Below, piece by piece: positions 23,959 to 29,799 of a DNA stretch of 34,532 nt. Where the stretch lies: assembly GCA_002898715.1 (NCBI GenBank), contig BEIA01000010.1:1-34532 (forward strand), read 5' to 3'. Source of the DNA: a bacterium HR24 (GTDB lineage Bacteria; Chloroflexota; Dehalococcoidia; SM23-28-2; HRBIN24). The translations under genes and the position numbers were made by a program. The number at the start of each line of letters is the position of its first letter. The first letter of the stretch is position 1. A model generated the notes under the pieces. The model was not told where the DNA came from. It saw only the letters and a list, made by a program, of their open reading frames with translations, and did no database searches.

Positions 23959-24558
23959 TCAGGGGGGCGTCAAGGGCTGCCCCCGCCATAGCTCCTCCCT
24001 CCTCCCGAGCGCCCATTCCAGCTCGTCGTCGCTCAGCTGGTGCCGCCGGGCCCGCTCCGAGAGGGCGCGCGCGATCTTCTCTCGCCTCTCCAGGTACCAC
24101 TCCAGCACCTCCTGCGGTGCCCACAGCACCGCCACCACCTCCCAGCCGCGGGCCATCCAGTCGTAGAGCGTCTCCTCGCTGATGCCTGCCGCCTCGGCGT
24201 ACCACGCCACCACCTCGGGGTCGTGCCACCCCTGCCGCCCCCTGCGCCCGGGCCTGCGCGGGGGCGCTGCGGCGAGGCATACCTGCCAGATGACGTCCCC
24301 CTCCCGCGGGTAGCGGTCGGATATCGCCTCCACCGCCCGCGCCAACAAGTCAATGCGCCGCAGGCGCTCCTCCTGGCGCGCCATCTGCCTGATCATCAGC
24401 TCCGTCTCGGCGGCGCGCCCGCCCGGGGCGCCTGAGGCGTGGGCGATGGAGGTGGTGAGGGGGCCTGGCAGGTCGTCGCGGGAGAGGGTGGCGGGCGTAT
24501 GCATCAGGTCGTGGGCCGCCCTATGCGCCCATTGGCCCAGCGTCAACGCTACTTGCAT
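23959..24558 (-). CDS. Phage protein of unknown function, helical
   Basis: A 199-residue, mostly helical charged protein. A central HTH-like stretch is visible (VVAWYAEAAGISEETLYDWMARGWEVV), followed by a long helix (EVLEWYLERREKIARALSERARRHQLSDDELEWALGRREELW). It could be a DNA-binding regulator, but no family is recognised. It is the last gene of the leftward operon, 37 bp after the second recombinase, and meets the early operon tail-to-tail with only 21 bp between stops. No terminator is obvious in that gap. Confidence 0.55.
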   Translation of the reverse strand: MQVALTLGQWAHRAAHDLMHTPATLSRDDLPGPLTTSIAHASGAPGGRAAETELMIRQMARQEERLRRIDLLARAVEAISDRYPREGDVIWQVCLAAAPPRRPGRRGRQGWHDPEVVAWYAEAAGISEETLYDWMARGWEVVAVLWAPQEVLEWYLERREKIARALSERARRHQLSDDELEWALGRREELWRGQPLTPP

Positions 24559-24595
24559 TCGGTTCTAGTTTAATTCTATACGTGGCCGCTAGCAA

Positions 24596-25159
24596 CTAGA
24601 GGCGGGAGACGATGCCGGTCAGGTCGTCCAGGACCAGGTGGGTGTAGACGGTGGTGGTCTGGATGCTCGAGTGGCCCAGGAGGCGCCGGACGGCCTCCAG
24701 GTTGCCCGAGCGGCGCAGGGCGGTGGTGGCGAACCAGTGGCGGAGGGCGTGGGGGTGCAGGAGGCGCCTGGGGACGCCTGCCTCCCTGCCCAGGCGCTCC
24801 ACCAGGTACTGGAGGGCGCGGGTGGTGATGGGGCGTCTGGGGTCCTGGGGCGATGGGAAGACGTAGGCGCTTCGCAAAAGTGACATTTTGCGAAGCGCCA
24901 GGAGCGCCTCCGCCACCCGAGGGTGGGCGGGCACGAGTCTGTCCTTGCGCCCCTTGCCCATCCTCACCCTGATGACCCCTCCCTCCACGTCGTCCCAGCG
25001 CAGCTTGGCCACCTCCGACACCCGCAGCCCGGCGTAGGCCATGAGGAGCACCGCCGCCAGGTCGCGGGGGCCCGAGGCCTCGGCCCGGGCGATGATGGCC
25101 TGGACCTGGGCGTCATCGGGCGCCTCGGGCAGGCGGCGGGGGGCGCGTCTCCTGGCCAT
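24596..25159 (-). CDS. Catalytic-domain-only tyrosine recombinase (XerC/D-like)
   Basis: A 187-residue recombinase consisting almost wholly of the catalytic domain. R46 (YAGLRVSEV), K69/K72 (GKGRKDR), H137-x2-R140 (HPHALRHWFATT), H163 (LLGHSSIQTT) and Y172 (VYTHL) are all present, so it should be active, but the ~100-residue N-terminal core-binding domain is missing: only MARRRAPRRLPEAPDDAQ precedes the first catalytic helix. A perfect 14-6-14 bp inverted repeat lies within its codons ~87-98. The start overlaps the upstream zinc-ribbon gene by 47 bp and has an SD-like GGGGGAG. It could resolve phage multimers, cut a dedicated site, or be a captured Xer fragment. Confidence 0.85.
   Translation of the reverse strand: MARRRAPRRLPEAPDDAQVQAIIARAEASGPRDLAAVLLMAYAGLRVSEVAKLRWDDVEGGVIRVRMGKGRKDRLVPAHPRVAEALLALRKMSLLRSAYVFPSPQDPRRPITTRALQYLVERLGREAGVPRRLLHPHALRHWFATTALRRSGNLEAVRRLLGHSSIQTTTVYTHLVLDDLTGIVSRL
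24866..24899. repeat. Perfect 14-6-14 inverted repeat, candidate recombination core site
   Basis: The arms GGCGCTTCGCAAAA and TTTTGCGAAGCGCC are exact reverse complements separated by GTGACA. The layout (two inverted binding arms around a 6-bp centre, AT-rich at the inner ends) is that of dif- or lox-type tyrosine-recombinase sites. It has no U-tract and lies inside a recombinase gene, so it is unlikely to be a terminator. I see no second copy in the window. Confidence 0.6.
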
Positions 25160-25325
25160 GGGGCACTAGCTCCCCCAGGTGCCCCACGTCGTAGCGGCGG
25201 GCGCAGGCGAGGCAGTAAAGGTCGGCCATGTCGTCGGGCGCCAGGTAGCCGCCGCAGCGGGGGCAGGGGGGCCTAGGGTGTGGCAGCGTCCTGCGTCCAC
25301 GGGACCGCCCACAGCCAGGGCGCAT
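25113..25325 (-). CDS. Small zinc-ribbon protein
   Basis: A ~70-residue protein with a four-Cys zinc ribbon: CPRCGGYL, then 13 residues further on CLACARRYD. The rest is Pro/Arg-rich. The start is uncertain; ATG 25325 is the first in-frame ATG upstream of the ribbon inside the preceding gene, and no strong SD decides it. It overlaps the upstream gene by ~50 bp and the recombinase by 47 bp, so the frame is constrained by neighbours and could be partly a shadow. The regular CxxC pairs argue that it is real. Zinc-ribbon proteins of this size are common in phages and are usually of unknown role. Confidence 0.5.
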   Translation of the reverse strand: MRPGCGRSRGRRTLPHPRPPCPRCGGYLAPDDMADLYCLACARRYDVGHLGELVPHGQETRPPPPARGAR

Positions 25326-25605
25326 GGCAGTCGTGGCAGATGGCAGTGTTGTCCCTGGTGATGTAGGCGACGGCGCCATGGCGCGACTGGCAGGCGAGGA
25401 TGCGTGCGCCCAGCTGGGCGCCCTGGGGCGTCTGGGCGAGGGGCAGCAGCTGTGGGGCCGGCTCCTGGCCGCGCAGCAGGAGCGCCCGGCCCGACCCCCG
25501 CTGCCAGGCCCAGGCGGTGGCGCCCGGGCGTGGCCAGGACTCGATGTACAGGTCCAGGCCCTGGGGCAGGGCCCGGGCCTCGTCCAGCAGGAGGTAGCCG
25601 GTCAT
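25273..25605 (-). CDS. Phage protein with C-terminal CxxC, unknown function
   Basis: A 110-residue protein (MTGYLLLDEARALPQGLDLYIESW...) with a C-terminal CHDCHAPWLW motif and an upstream Cys (ILACQSRHG) that could together bind a metal. No family is recognised. ATG 25605 overlaps the stop of the upstream gene as ATGA, which supports this start over the 25740 start of the ORF track. Confidence 0.5.
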   Translation of the reverse strand: MTGYLLLDEARALPQGLDLYIESWPRPGATAWAWQRGSGRALLLRGQEPAPQLLPLAQTPQGAQLGARILACQSRHGAVAYITRDNTAICHDCHAPWLWAVPWTQDAATP

Positions 25606-25922
25606 GGCCGTCGTCGAGGGTGACGGAGCAGGAGCGCCAGGGCCAGGAGCGCCTGGGGCAGGTGGGTGACGATGCCTGCCCAGAAGGACCGGCGCGGCGG
25701 CACCCTGCCGAAAGCCCTGACGATGCCCTGCCACGTCCACTCCTCGGCCGCGTCCTCTACGTGCTCGTAGAGGGCGATGGCGATGCCGCCCACGCCCGGC
25801 GCTGCCAGGCAGGCGACCGAGGGGACGTAGGCCCAGTCATGCCCGGCGGCGTAGAGGGCGGCGAAGGCGAGGCCGGCCCCCGTCAGGGCGGCAGTGGGGG
25901 TGAGAATCGGCCTGGCAGTCAT
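25602..25922 (-). CDS. Small membrane protein in the lysis region
   Basis: A 106-residue protein with two or three hydrophobic segments (LTGAGLAFAALYAAG, YVPSVACLAAPGVGGIAIALYEH and AGIVTHLPQALLALALLLRH) and a basic C-terminus HPRRRP. GAGGTGA precedes ATG 25922. Its place after the coiled-coil/TM and holin-like genes suggests a further lysis or membrane function, perhaps an additional holin or antiholin, without sequence proof. Confidence 0.55.
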   Translation of the reverse strand: MTARPILTPTAALTGAGLAFAALYAAGHDWAYVPSVACLAAPGVGGIAIALYEHVEDAAEEWTWQGIVRAFGRVPPRRSFWAGIVTHLPQALLALALLLRHPRRRP

Positions 25923-25928
25923 CGGCGG

Positions 25929-26213
25929 TCACCTCAATAGCCGGTCGAGCAGCAGGGCCGCGAGGGAGATGGCGATGGGGATGCCCCAGCGCAGGAGTGA
26001 TAGCCCTCCCTCGAGCCGGTCCATCTTCGCCTCCAGCGCCTCCAGGCGTCCTGCCGCCTCCTGCCCTGCCTCCTGCAGCGCCTCGAGGCGCTCCTGCAGG
26101 ACGGCGGCCTCTTTGTCGTGGAAGGAGAGGTGGTTGTGCAGGTCGCGCTTGATGGCGGCGAGCTCGGCGAGGATGGTGGCGTAGGGGCCCTGCTTCTTCT
26201 TGGGCTTGGGCAT
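25929..26213 (-). CDS. Coiled-coil protein with C-terminal TM helix (XhlA-like lysis protein)
   Basis: A 94-residue protein: a basic N-terminus (PKPKKKQGP), a long heptad-rich coiled coil (AAVLQERLEALQEAGQEAAGRLEALEAKMDRLEGG) and one C-terminal membrane helix (WGIPIAISLAALLLDRLL). This is the layout of XhlA/hemolysin-like phage lysis proteins, which help holins and endolysins. The start overlaps the holin-like gene stop as TGATG; a GTG just before the ATG is an alternative. It lies directly after the amidase and holin genes. Confidence 0.65.
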   Translation of the reverse strand: MPKPKKKQGPYATILAELAAIKRDLHNHLSFHDKEAAVLQERLEALQEAGQEAAGRLEALEAKMDRLEGGLSLLRWGIPIAISLAALLLDRLLR

Positions 26214-26410
26214 CACTTACCGCGGGCGGCGATGGCGTCCCGCAGCCCCTCCACGACCATGTAGATGCCCACGCCCACCATCTCGGCCACCTGGGCCTCC
26301 TTGCTGACGTCGATGACGCCCGTGGCCGAGAGGATGAAGGCGACGAAGGCACCCACGGCCAGCCAGAACTTGCGGCTGGCGAGCTTCTGGGCCAGGTACT
26401 GTCTGTCCAT
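26213..26410 (-). CDS. Holin-like small membrane protein
   Basis: A 65-residue protein with two hydrophobic helices (FWLAVGAFVAFILSATGVI and EMVGVGIYMVVEGLRDAI) and a KLASRKFW N-terminal segment typical of phage holins of the phi-LC3/small-holin type. Holins open the membrane so that the endolysin reaches the wall. ATG 26410 has GGAGG 9 nt upstream and is preferred to GTG 26416. It lies directly downstream of the amidase gene, forming a lysis cassette. Confidence 0.75.
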   Translation of the reverse strand: MDRQYLAQKLASRKFWLAVGAFVAFILSATGVIDVSKEAQVAEMVGVGIYMVVEGLRDAIAARGK

Positions 26411-26416
26411 CGTCAC

Positions 26417-27211
26417 TCACCTCCCCCCGTGTGCCTCTCTGTCGAACACATGCGCGATCAGGTTGGCGATGTGCCTGCGCACCGTCTGCTGCTGCTCTGG
26501 CGGCTCGCCAAGGATGCTCGTGGGCGTGTCCAGCGCCGCCTCCACCGCGCCCTGGAAGACGACGCCCGTGGGCAGGATGACGTAGCCGTTGGCCAGGTCG
26601 CGCAGGAAGTCCGCTAGCGTCCCCTCCCGCTCCACGACGTTCAGAGCGGGGCCTATTACTCGGTAGCGCACCTTCTCGTCCAACCGCGGGTCCGGCATGC
26701 TCTCGCCCCCTCCCTTGCTCTGTAGCCTTGCCACTGCCGTCAGCACCTCCGGCCACGGGATGCGGCCCGAGGGGCAGGCAGTTGGGGCGCTGCCGAAGCG
26801 CGTCATCTCCCTGTGTTCCCAGAGGGTCACCTGGCGCTCGATGGTTTTCCACCCATAGACATCGGCGCACCAAGCTATCACCCTTGCCAGAGCTTCCACC
26901 TGCTGCGGCGTGAGCCTCTCGCCCGCCCACCCCTCGTGCTCCACCGCCACGAAGCGCCGGTTGGCCTCAAGGGAGCCTGAGGCCCACACCACCAGGTCGG
27001 TGTCATAGTGCTGGTATATCTCGCCGCCGCGGGCGACGGAGAAGTGCCAGCTCGCCTGCCTCTCAGGGCGGTCTAGCTCAGCGAGGGCAGCAGCAAGTGG
27101 CCCTTCCATGCTGTGGGCCACTAAGCCCTCCTTCCTGCTCCTCGTGAGGGCGCCGTAGCCCACCTTATGGGCAGGCCCGGGCCGGTAGATGGCGAAGGGA
27201 GCGATGGGCAC
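26417..27211 (-). CDS. N-acetylmuramoyl-L-alanine amidase endolysin
   Basis: A 264-residue Amidase_2 (T7 lysozyme-like) zinc amidase that cuts the bond between muramic acid and L-alanine in peptidoglycan. The first zinc His lies in LVAHSMEGPL, followed by WHFSVARGGEIYQHYD, FVAVEHEGWAGERLTPQQVEALARVI, and a C-terminal WEHREMTRFG...TACPSGRIPWPEV with His and Cys ligands as in the T7 enzyme. Residues ~175-264 form an extra domain (YRVIGPALNVVEREGTLADFL) that may bind the wall. GTG 27211 overlaps the upstream stop as TAGTG. Confidence 0.85.
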   Translation of the reverse strand: MPIAPFAIYRPGPAHKVGYGALTRSRKEGLVAHSMEGPLAAALAELDRPERQASWHFSVARGGEIYQHYDTDLVVWASGSLEANRRFVAVEHEGWAGERLTPQQVEALARVIAWCADVYGWKTIERQVTLWEHREMTRFGSAPTACPSGRIPWPEVLTAVARLQSKGGGESMPDPRLDEKVRYRVIGPALNVVEREGTLADFLRDLANGYVILPTGVVFQGAVEAALDTPTSILGEPPEQQQTVRRHIANLIAHVFDREAHGGR

Positions 27212-27405
27212 TATCCCAGCCTCCGCTCGATGGCGTCCAGGCGGTCGAGGATGGACTGGAGCGCCTGCTTGATGTCGGCGTTGGCGAGGGTAGCCTTGGC
27301 TAGTAGCTGCCTCGCCTGCCGCATCGCCTCCTGCCTGGCCACCTCCTCAGGGCCGGGCTCAATGCGAATGCCTGTCTCCGGGTGTATCGTCACCTTGACC
27401 TTCAT
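27211..27405 (-). CDS. Small coiled-coil phage protein
   Basis: A 64-residue protein: a short strand-rich start (MKVKVTIHPETGIRIEPGP) followed by one long amphipathic helix (EEVARQEAMRQARQLLAKATLANADIKQALQSILDRLDAIERRL) that could oligomerise. Its start overlaps the upstream stop by 4 bases and its stop overlaps the amidase start, so it is translated within the lysis/tail chain. No function is known. Confidence 0.6.
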   Translation of the reverse strand: MKVKVTIHPETGIRIEPGPEEVARQEAMRQARQLLAKATLANADIKQALQSILDRLDAIERRLG

Positions 27406-27866
27406 GTGACCGTCACCACCGCCGCCGCCAGGACGACGCCTAGCTCCGGCTCCACCACCTGCAGCGTGTAGGTGCCGGGAACTGTGGCCGTGAAGGGCAC
27501 CTGGACGCTCCCGTCAGGCCCAGGGGTGTATGTATGCTGCTGCCCCAGGACGTCCAGGGTGATGGGCGCTCGGTAGGCGGCAGGCTCGCCCGTCTCGGCC
27601 ACGGCCCAGCGCAGGGTGACCGTTCCCTGCTGGCCCACCGCGAGCTGGGCGGGGGCCGCGATGCTCGGCCGCAGGTAGCGTGTGCCGTCCCACCTGTCGC
27701 CGGGCTGAATGGGCAGCCAGGTGCCGTCGGGCCTCTGGGCGGTGCGCAGCTCGTAGCCCTGCGGCACCACGTAGGGCGCGGCCCACGGCTCCGTGGGCAG
27801 CGCGAACTCTATCTCGATGAGGTTGGCCACGAGGCCGTCGCTCGTCCTGACTAGTGCCGCCCTCAT
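27402..27866 (-). CDS. Tail-tip accessory protein with Ig-like C-terminal domain
   Basis: A 154-residue protein. Residues ~1-60 (MRAALVRTSDGLVANLIEIE...WLPIQPGDRWDG) resemble small phage tail-fibre accessory domains, and residues ~70-154 are a beta-sandwich of Ig/BIG-like type (QGTVTLRWAVAETGEPAAYRAPITL, then TYTLQVVEPELGVVLAAAVVTV). It is start-stop coupled (ATGA) to the glycine-rich adhesin upstream, suggesting that both act in the same tail-tip complex. The ORF track shows it as the end of a longer frame that is otherwise a shadow of the glycine-rich gene. Confidence 0.6.
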   Translation of the reverse strand: MRAALVRTSDGLVANLIEIEFALPTEPWAAPYVVPQGYELRTAQRPDGTWLPIQPGDRWDGTRYLRPSIAAPAQLAVGQQGTVTLRWAVAETGEPAAYRAPITLDVLGQQHTYTPGPDGSVQVPFTATVPGTYTLQVVEPELGVVLAAAVVTVT

Positions 27867-28564
27867 GAGACCGGCTCCACCCACTCGATGATGACGATGC
27901 CCGCAGCGCCATTGCCGCCGTTGGTGGTGCCGCTGCCACCGCTCCCACCGCCCCCGCCCGGGCCCTGGCCATTCTGGCCATTGCCTGTGCTGGCGCCGTT
28001 CCCTCCGGGGCCGAAGCCGCCGCCGCCGCCGCCGGGGCTGCTGCCGCCGGTGCTGAAACCGCTGCCGCCGCCGCCGCTGCTGCCGCTGCCGCCGCCGCCG
28101 CCGACTAGGACCGCCTCGCCCAGAACCACCGGGGTGGAGGTGCCACCGGGGGAGCCGCCGCTGCCGCCGCTCGATACACGGCCTGCATTTACTGGGCCGG
28201 CGATGGCGCTGCCGCCGCTGTTGGTGCCGGCGCTGCCGCCACCCAAGGCTTGGACGAGCGTTACGCCGCCCATGCTGACGCTGCTGTTTCCACCTGCTGA
28301 CCCGTTCCCACCGGCCGTCCCGCCTGCCCCCCCTGCGCCGACGGTGATGGACAGGTCGCCCGTGACGCGTATGGGGAAGCGGTAGACGGTGCCGCCGCCC
28401 CCACCGCCGCCGTTGGCACCGCCGTTGCCGCCCCCACCACCACCCGCGACGGTGACCCACACCAGCTCCACCCCGGCCGGCCGCACCCAGGTGCCGGAGG
28501 CGGTGAAGAGCTGCTGGCGCAGGCGACCACCGGCCGCTGCAGCCGGGTAGGTAAAGATGCCCAT
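27863..28564 (-). CDS. Glycine-rich tail protein, probable receptor-binding adhesin
   Basis: A 233-residue protein. The N-terminal ~35 residues (LFTASGTWVRPAGVELVWVTVAG) match the entry motif of phage glycine-rich tail domains. It then contains many runs of glycine (GGGGGGNGGANGGGGGGG and GGGGGGFGPGGNGASTGNG) with Ser/Asn interruptions, ending in a strand AAGIVIIEWVEPVS. Polyglycine-rich domains of this kind fold as packed polyglycine II helices in adhesins such as gp38 of T-even-like phages, with loops that bind receptors. It is flanked by tail-fibre and Ig-like genes. The exact fold is inferred, and the repeats make it prone to length change. Confidence 0.7.
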   Translation of the reverse strand: MGIFTYPAAAAGGRLRQQLFTASGTWVRPAGVELVWVTVAGGGGGGNGGANGGGGGGGTVYRFPIRVTGDLSITVGAGGAGGTAGGNGSAGGNSSVSMGGVTLVQALGGGSAGTNSGGSAIAGPVNAGRVSSGGSGGSPGGTSTPVVLGEAVLVGGGGGSGSSGGGGSGFSTGGSSPGGGGGGFGPGGNGASTGNGQNGQGPGGGGGSGGSGTTNGGNGAAGIVIIEWVEPVS

Positions 28565-28565
28565 G

Positions 28566-28916
28566 CTACGTCACCACCGCCCCTGAGATGTTGAGGTGGA
28601 TAGCGCCCGCCGTGCCCTGGCTCGCCTGCAGCTTGTCGCCAGGCTCCATGACGATGTCGAGGCCGTCCATCTTCAGCGTTTGACGGGGCTCTACCGAAGC
28701 AGTGCTCAAAAGGTGGTGCACATTTGTGCCGTCCACGTGGGCGAGCGTGATGGTGGCAGGGTTCGCGGTCGTGTTGCAGGCGATGATGCTGTTGATGATG
28801 ACCTTCGTGTTGGCGGGCACCGTCGCTGCCCCGAAGCGCCGCAGCGTCAGGTCAGCGAGCGTGGTGCCAGGCACTCCCTTGTAGAGGTTCGCTGGCTCGT
28901 AGTTGACCCACGGCAT
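28566..28916 (-). CDS. Phage tail structural protein, beta-sandwich
   Basis: A 116-residue protein starting MPWVNYEPANLYKG. Its alternating strands (NTKVIINSIIACNTTANPATITLAH, TLKMDGLDIVMEPGDKLQASQGT, AIHLNISGAVV) resemble small beta-sandwich tail or fibre-associated proteins found in many siphoviruses. It sits one base after the fibre gene and one base before the adhesin gene. It may serve as a connector or decoration protein. No catalytic motif is seen. Confidence 0.6.
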   Translation of the reverse strand: MPWVNYEPANLYKGVPGTTLADLTLRRFGAATVPANTKVIINSIIACNTTANPATITLAHVDGTNVHHLLSTASVEPRQTLKMDGLDIVMEPGDKLQASQGTAGAIHLNISGAVVT

Positions 28917-28917
28917 G

Positions 28918-29787
28918 CTACATCCCCGCCCAGGCCAGGTATTGGGTAGAGGCCGTCTCCATCTCCAGCACGTCGCCGTTGCTGCGGCCGAGCTTGAGGC
29001 GGCCGTCGGAGCTGCTCACGTAGAGGTTGACGCCGCTTGCGGGCGCAGGCGGTGCTGCTACCGGCAGCAGGTTCTGCGCCACCTGCACGGCGTAGTAGCG
29101 GGCCTGGCCGGTAACGGCATAGGCCCAGGGCAGCAAGTCGGTGTTGTAGCGGGTCGTGACCAGCGCCTCGTTGCCGGTGGCGCTGAGCGCCGTCACCTCA
29201 CTCAGCCGCTGTGCCAGCACCACCACGAAGTATGGCCTGGCCACCGTGTCTGCCGTCTGCCGCTGGATGCGCAGCTTGACGCGGTTCAGGTTCGTGGCAT
29301 CGTAGCCGACGTTGATTTGCAGGAGCGCCTTGAGGGTGGTGGCGTGCCGCCACACCGGGGGCAGCAGGCGCCAGGCGCCGGCGGTAGCGTTGTATGCGCT
29401 GTGCCAGACGTAGACGCTGGCGTTGTCGGTGCCGTCGGCGCTCACGAGCCAGGCCTGGAGCAGGTGGTGGCTGTCCCAGACGAAGCTCACCAGCTCCGTC
29501 CAGTCGCCCACGGTGGCGCCGAGGGTGCCGGATGCCTCCACCACCGTCAGGTAGGTCGTCCAGGCGAGGCCGGTAGCGGCGGCTGGCGAGCTGACCAGGG
29601 TGCGCCCTGCCTGGATGGGGGCGGCGAGGCGAGCGATGGCGTTGGGGCCCGTCCCCACCATCAGGTCGCCCTTGGCCTGTGTCTTGGCCGGCGCTGTCTC
29701 GTTCAGGTTGTCGCGTAGATGGGTGTTGAGGTCGGCAGCGGTGACGATCTCGCCCGTCTGCCACGTCTTTGGAGTGGTCCACGGCAT
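28918..29787 (-). CDS. Phage tail fibre protein
   Basis: A 289-residue protein. The N-terminus MPWTTPKTWQTGEIVTAADLNTHLRDNLN is a common phage tail-fibre attachment motif. The middle is rich in beta strands and aromatic residues, and the C-terminal ~40 residues (LYVSSSDGRLKLGRSNGDVLEME) resemble a fibre tip. GGAGG, overlapping the upstream stop, lies 8 nt before ATG 29787. It lies between the baseplate hub and the adhesin genes, consistent with attachment to the tail tip. Confidence 0.72.
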   Translation of the reverse strand: MPWTTPKTWQTGEIVTAADLNTHLRDNLNETAPAKTQAKGDLMVGTGPNAIARLAAPIQAGRTLVSSPAAATGLAWTTYLTVVEASGTLGATVGDWTELVSFVWDSHHLLQAWLVSADGTDNASVYVWHSAYNATAGAWRLLPPVWRHATTLKALLQINVGYDATNLNRVKLRIQRQTADTVARPYFVVVLAQRLSEVTALSATGNEALVTTRYNTDLLPWAYAVTGQARYYAVQVAQNLLPVAAPPAPASGVNLYVSSSDGRLKLGRSNGDVLEMETASTQYLAWAGM

Positions 29788-29799
29788 GACTCTCGCCTC

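Noticed and set aside
24866-24899. Inverted repeat as an intrinsic terminator
   Set aside because: It lies in the middle of an intact coding sequence and has no U-tract after the hairpin on either strand.
27890-28450. Gly-codon repeats as a CRISPR array or minisatellite
   Set aside because: Units have no fixed length or spacer pattern; they are simple codon repeats in a glycine-rich protein.
27402-28460. 352-residue minus ORF reported as one protein
   Set aside because: The first ~200 residues are an off-frame reading of the glycine-rich gene; only the part from ATG 27866 is kept.
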